Assembly (NCBI RefSeq): GCF_020215645.1
Contig: NZ_CP084058.1
Span: forward strand, 1,240,001-1,304,000
Direction of reading: 5' to 3'
Origin: Nonomuraea gerenzanensis
Lineage (GTDB): Bacteria; Actinomycetota; Actinomycetes; Streptosporangiales; Streptosporangiaceae
Length of the DNA stretch: 64,000 nucleotides
The notes below the pieces were generated by a model. The model was not told the DNA's origin, did no database searches, and worked only from the letters and a program-made list of their open reading frames with translations. The translations under genes and the position numbers were made by a program. Shown one piece after another: positions 47,540-55,560 of this stretch. Position 1 is the stretch's first letter, and each line of letters starts with the position of its first letter.

Positions 47540-48253
47540 CTAGACCTGCTGCGCCTCGCCGAAGCTCATCTCGGCGTGCGAGATCGTGGTGCTGAACAGC
47601 GCCCGCTTGGGCAGCCCCAGCTCGCTCAGCTCCTTGGCGATGGGATGGTTGCCCAGGCGGATCAGCGCGCCGCTGGGCCGCATCCTGGCGCCCTTGGCCC
47701 GTACGGACCACGGCACGCGCCGCGTCACCCCGTCGCGGTGCGTGTAGGCGTCGAGCGGCGCCATCGCGCCCGCCGCCGGCACCGGCAGGCCGGGTTTGAT
47801 CAGCATGTCGAGCACGAGCCGCCCGTCCTTGCGCAGGATGCACCTCTTGTACGGCGACGACAGCCGCAGCTCGATGTCGGCCAGCTCCTTGGGGAACCCC
47901 CACAGGGTGCGCCCGGCCTCCAGCGTGAACGCCTGGTCCACCGGCAGCCAGTGCACGAACACCCCGGCGTGCCGCAGCTCGCCCGGCCCCACGGATCCGG
48001 CCGCGCCGGGCGGCCGGACGAGGAAGGCCATGCCGAACTCGTGGTAGGTGTCGAGGTCGCCGTCGCGGTAGTCGACGAAGACCAGCATGCACACGGCCTT
48101 GCCGGGCAGCACCTCGGCCACGTCCAGCCCTGAGTACGCGATCACCGCCCTGGCGGCGTCGGCACGCACCGGGTAGAGGGCACTGCACACCTCGGCGTCC
48201 CTCACCCGTACGGGCATGCCCACCGCCCGGCCCTGAATCTGATGCGATGCCAT
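47540..48253 (-). CDS. Acetoacetate decarboxylase family protein
   Basis: 237 residues. The active-site region GRTLWGFPKELADIELR places Lys122 as the Schiff-base lysine of acetoacetate decarboxylase-like enzymes; HEFGMAFLVRP and a conserved Arg/Glu region precede it. Many actinobacterial members are not true decarboxylases, so the substrate is open. ATG 48253. Convergent with the GT2 gene, 28 bases apart. Confidence 0.82.
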   Translation of the reverse strand: MASHQIQGRAVGMPVRVRDAEVCSALYPVRADAARAVIAYSGLDVAEVLPGKAVCMLVFVDYRDGDLDTYHEFGMAFLVRPPGAAGSVGPGELRHAGVFVHWLPVDQAFTLEAGRTLWGFPKELADIELRLSSPYKRCILRKDGRLVLDMLIKPGLPVPAAGAMAPLDAYTHRDGVTRRVPWSVRAKGARMRPSGALIRLGNHPIAKELSELGLPKRALFSTTISHAEMSFGEAQQV

Positions 48254-48359
48254 GAGTCCCAGTACATCAACCAGGAAGGCGTGTGACCATTCCCGCCCCG
48301 GTCCCGTCTACGTGTGATGTGACAATGGACAGACCACGGGGGGCACCATCATCGAGGAC

Positions 48360-48806
48360 TTGTACCGCGAGCACTGGCCGCTCGTGTGCGGGTTCCTCCT
48401 GCGCAGGACCCGTGACCCCCACCTCGCGGAGGACCTGGCACAGGAGACGTTCGTCAAGGCGACCAGGGCGCTGCTGGGCTGGCGCGGGGAGAGCCCGGCC
48501 GCCTGGCTGCTCACGATCGCGCGCAACGTGCTCATCGACCACGTCCGCCGCACCCGCCGCGAGTTACCCCTGCCGGAGGCCGACGAGCTGGGCGCGCCCG
48601 GGTTCCACGTGGACTCCCTGGAGGTGCGCGACGCCTTGGGCCGGCTGCCGGAGCAGCATCGCCGGCTGCTCACGCTGGTCTACTTCGAGGGCTTCTCGCT
48701 GGTGGAGGTGGCCGCGATGACCGGCAGGAGACACGCCTCGATCAAGACGGCCCTCTGGCGGGCCAGGAACGCGTTCGCCGACGTCTATGGAGTCCCCCAT
48801 GAGTGA
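48360..48806 (+). CDS. ECF-type RNA polymerase sigma factor
   Basis: 148 residues with sigma region 2 (LVCGFLLRRTRDPHLAEDLA, QETFVKATRALL) and region 4 (LGRLPEQHRRLLTLVYFEGF, SLVEVAAMTGRRHASIKTAL), the two-domain layout of ECF sigma factors. The only in-frame start is TTG 48360 (upstream frame is closed by a stop at 48315). The next gene overlaps it and encodes a membrane protein that may be its anti-sigma partner. Confidence 0.88.
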   Translation: MYREHWPLVCGFLLRRTRDPHLAEDLAQETFVKATRALLGWRGESPAAWLLTIARNVLIDHVRRTRRELPLPEADELGAPGFHVDSLEVRDALGRLPEQHRRLLTLVYFEGFSLVEVAAMTGRRHASIKTALWRARNAFADVYGVPHE

Positions 48807-49701
48807 TGATTTTCCGGAAATGCCGGACTTCGACCCGAAGCTGACCCGGAAGGCCGTGCGGCGGGGGCTGGTCAGGACGACCACCAACGTCCTGGCGGTC
48901 CTGCTGGCGCTCGCCCTGGTGGCCACGGTCGGCCCGATGCTCCTGCAGACGCGGGACGGTCGTGAGCAGCGGATGACGGACGTGCTCGGCACCGCCTTCA
49001 AGGTCTACAACCCGGCCTACCGGGTGGTGACCAACGACTGCTGCGAGATCACGCCGCTGTCGATGTCGTTCACGGTGACGGCGGAGCCGCTGCGGCCGGT
49101 CGGCGCGGTGTCGCCCGTCAGCACGTACACGATCAGTCAGAGCCTCTTCGGGCGTGTCGGCCACCTGCCCCTGGGCAGGAACGCCAACACCAGGCTCTCC
49201 CAGAGCCTCTACGACGTGGGCACCGACCTGGCCCGCAAGCAGGACGTCCGCAAGGTGCTGAACCGGCTGGACGGCGACCTGCGGGCGCTGGCGGTGGTCG
49301 AGTTCACCGCCCCGCTCAGGCCGGAGGAGCTCAAGAGCTGGCTCGGCCTCAGCGGCCGGTGCGCGCAGAGCGTCGTCTACGAGCGCAGGCCGGGCGCGCT
49401 GCCGATCACCTGGGGCGCGATCACGTGGGACCGCGGCACGTTCGTGGAGGACAGGGAGGGATGCGGCGTCGGCCTGTCGAACTTCCGCTCCTGGGTGGCC
49501 CGGCTCGACAAGGACGACGACCCGGATCTGCGCCGCTTCGACCTGACCTTCGACCGGCTGCGCAAGGCGTCGCGCGACGGCCTCGCCTACGCGTACGTGG
49601 ACGAGACGTCCAGCATCGAGAGACTGCGCGAGCTGATCGACGACCCGCGCGTGCGCACGATCCGGCTGGCGGACGCCGCCCTCGACCTGGACCGGCCCTA
49701 G
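48799..49701 (+). CDS. Single-pass membrane protein, possible anti-sigma partner
   Basis: 300 residues from ATG 48799, supported by GGAG at 48790-48793. A 35-residue cytosolic N-terminus (DPKLTRKAVRRGLVRTTTN), one membrane helix (VLAVLLALALVATVGPMLL, ~36-54), and a ~240-residue extracellular domain with no recognised family. It overlaps the sigma-factor gene by eight bases. The topology (short inside, long outside) is that of anti-sigma factors or sigma-associated sensors; a zinc-finger anti-sigma motif is absent. Ends with a stop overlapping the convergent GT4 gene. Confidence 0.65.
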   Translation: MSDDFPEMPDFDPKLTRKAVRRGLVRTTTNVLAVLLALALVATVGPMLLQTRDGREQRMTDVLGTAFKVYNPAYRVVTNDCCEITPLSMSFTVTAEPLRPVGAVSPVSTYTISQSLFGRVGHLPLGRNANTRLSQSLYDVGTDLARKQDVRKVLNRLDGDLRALAVVEFTAPLRPEELKSWLGLSGRCAQSVVYERRPGALPITWGAITWDRGTFVEDREGCGVGLSNFRSWVARLDKDDDPDLRRFDLTFDRLRKASRDGLAYAYVDETSSIERLRELIDDPRVRTIRLADAALDLDRP

Positions 49702-50660
49702 ACGGCCAGCGCGTGCCTGGTCACCCCGGCCCACCGCTCGGCGCGGCGCACGAACGCCTCGGCGTGGTCGGGCCAGTGGTGACGCAGCCGCGCCTGCGCG
49801 TGCCCCTGGGCGCCGAGCCTGACCCGCCGCTCCGGGTTCTCCTTCAGGTCCAGTACGGCGTTCAGCACCGCGTCCACGTCGAGCGGCACCACCAGCCCGC
49901 ACCCGGCACCCTCGACCAGCGAGGCGCCGTGCGGCGTGGTGATCACCGGCAGGCCCCTGCCCATGTAGTCCATGATCTTGGTGGGCACGGTGCCGACCGT
50001 GTCGTCGGCCAGCGCCAGGCCGGCCAGCGCGCCCTCCGCCATCCGCAGGGCGTGCCGGTTCGGCACGTAGCCGAACCAGTCGAGCAGGCCCACCCGCTGG
50101 GCGTCCCGCAGCAGCGGCCGCACGTCGCGGGCCGCCGCGCCGATCAGGTCCAGCCGGATGCCGTGCGGGACCAGGCGCTCGGCCAGCCCGATCAGCTCGC
50201 TCACGCCGCACTCGGACGCCAGGCGGCCGATGTGCACGACCCTGGTGTCGCCAGGAGGGGGAGGACTGGGCGACACCAGGGTCGCTTCGGGGACCACGGA
50301 GGGAGTGATCACCCGGTGGCGCCTCGCGGCGCGGGAGAGTTGCTTGGAGGTGGCCTGCTCGCGCACGTCCCAGACGACCGGAGGGCGCCGGTACGGCAGC
50401 GCCCGCAGCAGCCGGTGGTCGTGCACGATCAGCAGGTCCGCGTCGCGCACGCCGCGCCTGAGCGCGGCGCGCGCCCGGCTGTAGGAGGCGTGGCGGGCCA
50501 CGTCGATCGCGGTCAGCCCCATGGCGGGGGTCACGTTGAAGTAGGTGAACGGCGCGACGTAGGTCACCTCGTGGCCCGCGTCGAGCAGCGCCCGGATCTG
50601 CCGGTGCATGATCCGGGCGTCCTCGGGATGGTGGACGGTCGTGGCGACACATGCGCGCAT
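49698..50660 (-). CDS. GT4-like glycosyltransferase
   Basis: 320 residues. A GT-B fold: N-terminal domain with HHPEDARIMHRQIRALLDAG and LLIVHDHRLL; C-terminal nucleotide-sugar domain with TRVVHIGRLASECGVSELIG, DLIGAAARDVRPLL and VPTKIMDYMGRGLPVITTPH (the K-x-x-E/D-like donor-binding loop). ATG 50660 (MRACVATT). Its TAG and that of the preceding convergent gene share bases 49699-49700. Works in the cytosol on a lipid-linked acceptor, by analogy. Confidence 0.85.
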   Translation of the reverse strand: MRACVATTVHHPEDARIMHRQIRALLDAGHEVTYVAPFTYFNVTPAMGLTAIDVARHASYSRARAALRRGVRDADLLIVHDHRLLRALPYRRPPVVWDVREQATSKQLSRAARRHRVITPSVVPEATLVSPSPPPPGDTRVVHIGRLASECGVSELIGLAERLVPHGIRLDLIGAAARDVRPLLRDAQRVGLLDWFGYVPNRHALRMAEGALAGLALADDTVGTVPTKIMDYMGRGLPVITTPHGASLVEGAGCGLVVPLDVDAVLNAVLDLKENPERRVRLGAQGHAQARLRHHWPDHAEAFVRRAERWAGVTRHALAV

Positions 50661-50716
50661 GTGTCGATGCTGAGCGCTAACCAGGTCAATGGCGTTAATG
50701 CGGGTGGAACGGCTGC

Positions 50717-51949
50717 TTAACTTCGGGAGGGGCGACGATAGAGCCAGGTCAGGCGGGGCTCCAGCACCCACTTGAAGACCGTCCGGGTCTCCGGCAGGCA
50801 CAGGATGATGGCCAGCGCGAAGCAGCTCGCGCTGATCGCCAGCACGCCCAGCGGCCCGTACAGCCACGGGACCGACAGCCAGCCCATCTCCTTGGCGATC
50901 AGCACCGGGATGCCGTGCAGCAGGTAGCAGTAGAGCGTGCGGGTGCCGAGGTCGGTGTACCAGGTCTCCTTCCTGGGCACCAGCGCCAGCACGGCGAAGC
51001 ACATGGCCAGCGCGCAGACCAGCAGCCCGATGCGCAGGCCGAGGCCCATGTACCAGGACAGGTTGAGATCCTGGTAGCTGTTCTTGTAGTAGACCGGGCC
51101 CAGCTTGGCCATGGGCGCGATGAAGATCGCCACCGCCGCCGCGCCGAGCAGGATGAACCCCGAGACGATCTTGATCCAGCGCCGGTTGAGCAGCTCGAAG
51201 TGCTCGGGCTGCAGCACCAGGCCGATCACGAAGAACGGCAGCAGGCCGAAGAACCGGTCCATGCTGAAGTCGCCGGAGATCTGCGAGAAACCGGCGAACA
51301 GATAGATCGCGATCGCCACCGGCACGGGATACTTCATCCGCTTCCACACCGGGGTGGACAACCGCCAGAACAGCAGCGCCAGCAGGTACCAGTTGAGCCA
51401 TGCCGGGTCGATGATCGTCAGGCTCCACTTCGACCCGAGGGCGGTGCGGAGCGCGGCGTAGCCCACCTCGACGATCACGTACGGCACGAGGAAGGTGTCG
51501 ACCAGCTTGTTGGTCTTCGCGTTGGAGTTCCAGAAGTTTCTGGACAGGTAGCCGCTGATCACCACGAACAGCGGCATGTGGAAGACATAGATGAAGATGT
51601 AGGCCGCCCGCGCCGAGTCGGCGGCCAGCGTCGGCACCAGCGCGTGCCCGATCGGCACCAGCGCGATCAGGACGAACTTGACGTTGTCGAGGAACGGGTC
51701 GCGCTTGCGCTGCTTGGCCGGCTCGGCGGCCGGCTGCGGCTGCTCCTGGTGCCCCTCGCCGGACGACGGGCTCTCGGTGATCGCCGCCTGCGGCGCGGTG
51801 CGCTCACCCGGGCCGGCTCCGTGCGGGTCGGTGGACTCGCTCCAGAACGCCTCCTCCGGCAACGGCCAGCGGGCCCCCGTGTTGGCGGGCCCTTGCTCCT
51901 CGGGGCTGCGCTGGGGCGTGGCCGATGGGGAGAACCTGGTGTCAGACAC
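50717..51949 (-). CDS. Membrane acyltransferase (acyltransferase family 3-like)
   Basis: 410 residues. A Pro/Glu-rich ~80-residue soluble N-terminus, then about ten membrane helices. RDPFLDNVKFVLIALVPIGH (83-102) is the conserved first helix with the catalytic His typical of this family, followed by IYVFHMPLFVVISGYL. Members O-acetylate or O-succinylate extracellular polysaccharides and lipids. GTG 51949. It sits among wall-polymer genes, so polymer modification is likely. Confidence 0.85.
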   Translation of the reverse strand: MSDTRFSPSATPQRSPEEQGPANTGARWPLPEEAFWSESTDPHGAGPGERTAPQAAITESPSSGEGHQEQPQPAAEPAKQRKRDPFLDNVKFVLIALVPIGHALVPTLAADSARAAYIFIYVFHMPLFVVISGYLSRNFWNSNAKTNKLVDTFLVPYVIVEVGYAALRTALGSKWSLTIIDPAWLNWYLLALLFWRLSTPVWKRMKYPVPVAIAIYLFAGFSQISGDFSMDRFFGLLPFFVIGLVLQPEHFELLNRRWIKIVSGFILLGAAAVAIFIAPMAKLGPVYYKNSYQDLNLSWYMGLGLRIGLLVCALAMCFAVLALVPRKETWYTDLGTRTLYCYLLHGIPVLIAKEMGWLSVPWLYGPLGVLAISASCFALAIILCLPETRTVFKWVLEPRLTWLYRRPSRS

Positions 51950-52124
51950 AGAAGAAGTCGCTCAGCTTCGCTCGGGGCCGGGGAACCACGACGGCAGCAG
52001 GACCGGGAAACCCATGCGGCTTGCGTCGCGCTGCGTCGCCAACCCACGACAGACTATCCCGCCCTCGCGGGTCCTGTCTCTCGCAGAGGACCAGAATGCC
52101 CGGTTACACAGGAGATTTGGAGCC

Positions 52125-53783
52125 TCAGGTGCACACGTTCTTCTGCTCAGAAGCGGTGATCGTGCTGTTGTTGACGCTGTCGGGCAGCTTGGTCACCTTG
52201 ACCGACTCGAAGTCCTCGCCGACCAGAAGCTGGATGATCGGCGTGCCCTTCGCGGGGGCTCCCGCCGTGGCGCCGGTCGCCGAGGTGTACGGCTGCACGT
52301 TGACCCCCGCCACCTTGCCCGACGCGGCCTGCGGCTTGGGCAGGACGGAGCCGCCCAGCGTGATGGCGTGGTCGGCGGCCGACTCGACCGTCTTGGCGTA
52401 GTGGATCTCGCTCTTGGCCAGGCTCGCGCCGTCCGGGGTCTCGTAGTTGCCCACCCCGGCGATGTTGAAGCCCTGCTTGGCCAGCTCGTCGGCCACCTCG
52501 CGGGCCTTGCCCACGGTCTTGGTGCCGTTGAGCACCTGCACCCGCACCTGCTCCGGCTTGATCGCCACCTTGGGCTTGGTGCTCGCGCTGGCGCTCGGCT
52601 CGGGCGCCGTGACCTCGGTGTCGGTCTTGATCGAGGTGAACAGCTCGGTGGCGTCCGGCTCCTTCCAGACCACCCGGTTCGGGTCGTCGGGGGCGGGCCC
52701 CCACGGCACCGTGGTGAACTTGACGCCGTTGGCCGTCATCTCCTTGGCGCTCAGCGCGATCTGGATGAGCTGCTCGGTGTCGTTGGCCAGCTCGGGGTCC
52801 ATGGTGACCGAGCCGGCCGCGGCGGCCACGAAGTCACGCAGCCGGCCCACGTCGGTGAGCAGCTCGCTGCTGGTGGCCTTGGCCACGACCTTGCTCAGGA
52901 AGATCTGCTGGCGCTTGATGCGCTGGATGTCGCTGCCGTCGCCGTACTTGCGCAGGCGTACGTAGCCCAGCGCCTTCTCGCCGTTGAGCAGGCTCTTGCC
53001 GGCCGGCAGCACCAGCTTGGAGGCCTTGTCGTTGACGCCCGTCTTCAGGCAGATCTCGATGCCGCCCAGCGCGTCGACGATGTTCTTGAACCCGCTGAAG
53101 TCCACCTCGACGAAGTGGTTGACGCGGATGCCGGTGAGGGTCTCGATCGTGGAGATCGTGCAGGCGATGCCGCCCGAGTTGTACGCGGAGTTGATCATGT
53201 CGCGGCGCGGGGCCATCTCCTGCTTGGTGGCCTCGTTCTTGCACCGGGGGATCTGCACCATCGAGTCGCGCGGGAAGCTGATCAGGCGGGCCTTGTCGCG
53301 GTTGGGCGAGATGTGCATGAGGATGATCGTGTCGGTGCGCTTGCCGCCCGCGTCGGCCGTGCGGGCGAGCTGCTGGCCGTACTTGGCGTTGCCCGCCCCG
53401 GCGCGCGTGTCGGAGCCGACGAGCAGCACGTTGAGCGCCCCCGTCTCCGGCGGGCGCGGGTTGATGATGTCCTCTTTGACGCTCTTCTGGTTGATGTTGC
53501 CGAAGGCGTCGCGGTAGGTGGTGTACGCGGTCAGCGCGCCCGCGACCATGACCGTGGTGACGCCGATGCTGACCCAGGCCAGCACGCGCATCCTGGTCTG
53601 GCCGTTCTGGCCGCCACCGGAGCGGTGGCTGCGCGGTGGCCGGTCGTCGGGCGGCGGGGGCGGCGCGGCGGCCGCCTGGCGGCGGGCCATCCTGCTGCCC
53701 GGCTGGGTGCTGCCCGGTTGTGTGACGGCGGTACGGCGGTCCTGCAAAGAATCGACTACCGGCACGCTCCTGTAGTCACTCAT
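52125..53783 (-). CDS. LCP family wall-polymer ligase with LytR_C domain
   Basis: 552 residues from ATG 53783 (AGGGGG upstream). Pro-rich cytosolic tail, membrane helix ~66-88, then the LCP domain: ALNVLLVGSDTRAG, GKRTDTIILMHIS, SFPRDSMVQIP, IRVNHFVEVDFSGFKNIVDA, YVRLRKYGDGSDIQRIKRQQ (Arg cluster for pyrophosphate), and a C-terminal LytR_C (VRVQVLNGTKTVGKAREVAD). A second such enzyme beside 35951-37402. Two paralogues are common in actinomycetes with more than one wall glycopolymer. Confidence 0.92.
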   Translation of the reverse strand: MSDYRSVPVVDSLQDRRTAVTQPGSTQPGSRMARRQAAAAPPPPPDDRPPRSHRSGGGQNGQTRMRVLAWVSIGVTTVMVAGALTAYTTYRDAFGNINQKSVKEDIINPRPPETGALNVLLVGSDTRAGAGNAKYGQQLARTADAGGKRTDTIILMHISPNRDKARLISFPRDSMVQIPRCKNEATKQEMAPRRDMINSAYNSGGIACTISTIETLTGIRVNHFVEVDFSGFKNIVDALGGIEICLKTGVNDKASKLVLPAGKSLLNGEKALGYVRLRKYGDGSDIQRIKRQQIFLSKVVAKATSSELLTDVGRLRDFVAAAAGSVTMDPELANDTEQLIQIALSAKEMTANGVKFTTVPWGPAPDDPNRVVWKEPDATELFTSIKTDTEVTAPEPSASASTKPKVAIKPEQVRVQVLNGTKTVGKAREVADELAKQGFNIAGVGNYETPDGASLAKSEIHYAKTVESAADHAITLGGSVLPKPQAASGKVAGVNVQPYTSATGATAGAPAKGTPIIQLLVGEDFESVKVTKLPDSVNNSTITASEQKNVCT

Positions 53784-53921
53784 ACGCCCCCTAGCCTCAC
53801 TCCTTGCGCCGCCGGATTGGTCGCTCCGCGCCACGAGACTAGGTCACGTACGGCGTGCCCCGAGCCATGATCGCGGGGAACGGCCGTGACCCGGACGTGA
53901 TGTTTCCGCGGCAAAGCATAC

Positions 53922-55454
53922 TCAGAGTTGGACATTGGGTGGAATATCATCGCCAAACTGTTTCACCCTCGGATCGCCACCGGACGGTCGGAGCTGGTCA
54001 GGCCTGATGCTCTGGGCCGCCGCCAAACAGGCCAGGGGTACGGCCGGCAGCACGTACCGGTAGTCGAACTCGGCGGCCGCAGCCGGTGTGATCAGCAGCA
54101 CAACGGCCACCGACCAGGGCACCAGCCAGGCCGGCCCCGCCGCGAGACGCGTTCCAGCGCGCCTGCGGGCGATCGCCGCCACCGGTGGCACGAGCAGGAT
54201 CCCCAGGAGCACCGGGCCGGGCAGCCGCACCATGCTCTGATAGGCCCGCAACCATCCGGCGAAGGGCTCCACGATCTCCGTGCCGATCGCACCCTGCTCG
54301 TAGAGCTTGGCATACTCCGCGCCGACCTGCGCGGGATAGCGCCCAGGAGGTTCGGGCCGGGTCACCGGAAACTGGTAATACCCGTAGATCTCGGCGTCGG
54401 GGTAGATCGGCCGGTCCCAGGTGAACGAGCGGCTCAGCTCCTCCAGCACGGAGACGGCGTAGTCGAGCGGCTGCGTGGTGATCGCCAGCATCGCGAACCT
54501 GGCCGCCAGGTCGTCGTTCTCCTTCGAGAACGTGATGCCCGGCAGCAGCACCAGCGGGGCGTCCTTGGCCCAGATGTACTCCTGCGAGGGCGGGCGCCGC
54601 TCCGGCGGGCGCGGGTCGCACAGGACCTTCAGGTCGGGCGGCGGGTCCATCCTGGCGCAGTCGGCGAAGGACATCGTGCGGGCGTACAGGAAGACGCCGT
54701 TGGCCCCCACGAGGCCGACGCGCTGGTAGGTGGCGTAGAACCAGGCGCCGTAGGCGATGATCGGCACCAGCGCGGCGGCCAGCAGCACACCGGCCGGCTT
54801 GAGCAGGCGCACGGGGCCCGGTCCCGGCCGCCTGCGCGGCGAGCCCGGCGGCCGCAACCACCCGCGCAGCACGAACCAGGCCGCCAGCACCACGATCAGC
54901 GGCTGCCCGACCGTCCTGGTCAGCGTGGCGGCGGCCAGCAGCAGGCCGATCGCGGCGATCGTCGCCGTCCGGCGCGTGGTGCACAGCACCACGGCGCTCA
55001 CCACCAGGAACATGAACAGCGTGTCCGAGACGAGCAGGTGCTCCAGCTCGATCTGGTACGCGTCCAGCAGCACCGGCACCGTGGCCAGCGTCGCCACCCA
55101 CCTCGGCGCCCCCGGGGCGACCCGGAGCGCGGCACGGTAGACCAGCACGCCGGTGGCCAGGCCGAGCAGGTGCTGGGCCGCCGTCACCGCGCCGAACGCG
55201 TGCAGCGGCTCCAGCAGCTTGAGGAACATCGAGTAGCCGGCCGGGCGCACCAGGTCGGGGCGGGGTTTGAAGACCGTGACGATGTAGGTGTAGGAGTCGG
55301 GGAACCACAGCGCGGGCCGGTAACCGAGCATCGCCAGCGCCCGCAGCGCGGCGCCCAGCGCCAGGACGGCCAGGAACCAGCGGTGCCCGCGCGGCAGGCG
55401 CCACCGGCCGCGGCCGGACTTCCCGGGCTCCCCGTCGTGAGCCTCCGGCCTCAC
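53922..55454 (-). CDS. Polytopic membrane glycosyltransferase-like protein (GT-C type)
   Basis: 510 residues; about ten hydrophobic helices. The first extracellular loop has PDSYTYI (after ALWF), an Asp-containing motif like the catalytic loop of GT39/GT83 enzymes that use lipid-phosphate sugars; a long periplasmic loop (~270-400) holds WDRPIYPDAEIYGYYQFPVT. GTG 55454 is chosen for its GGGAGGG ribosome-binding site (55460-55466). Divergent from the similar gene at 55561. Sugar and acceptor unknown. Confidence 0.72.
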   Translation of the reverse strand: MRPEAHDGEPGKSGRGRWRLPRGHRWFLAVLALGAALRALAMLGYRPALWFPDSYTYIVTVFKPRPDLVRPAGYSMFLKLLEPLHAFGAVTAAQHLLGLATGVLVYRAALRVAPGAPRWVATLATVPVLLDAYQIELEHLLVSDTLFMFLVVSAVVLCTTRRTATIAAIGLLLAAATLTRTVGQPLIVVLAAWFVLRGWLRPPGSPRRRPGPGPVRLLKPAGVLLAAALVPIIAYGAWFYATYQRVGLVGANGVFLYARTMSFADCARMDPPPDLKVLCDPRPPERRPPSQEYIWAKDAPLVLLPGITFSKENDDLAARFAMLAITTQPLDYAVSVLEELSRSFTWDRPIYPDAEIYGYYQFPVTRPEPPGRYPAQVGAEYAKLYEQGAIGTEIVEPFAGWLRAYQSMVRLPGPVLLGILLVPPVAAIARRRAGTRLAAGPAWLVPWSVAVVLLITPAAAAEFDYRYVLPAVPLACLAAAQSIRPDQLRPSGGDPRVKQFGDDIPPNVQL

Positions 55455-55560
55455 CGCATGCCCTCCCGCTTCTCCAGCACGTGCGTACGCTACCGGCGAT
55501 CGCACGCGAGCCGTGCCTGCGGCCGGAGTGCGGGCCGAGGTTGGATACGCTCGCTCACCG

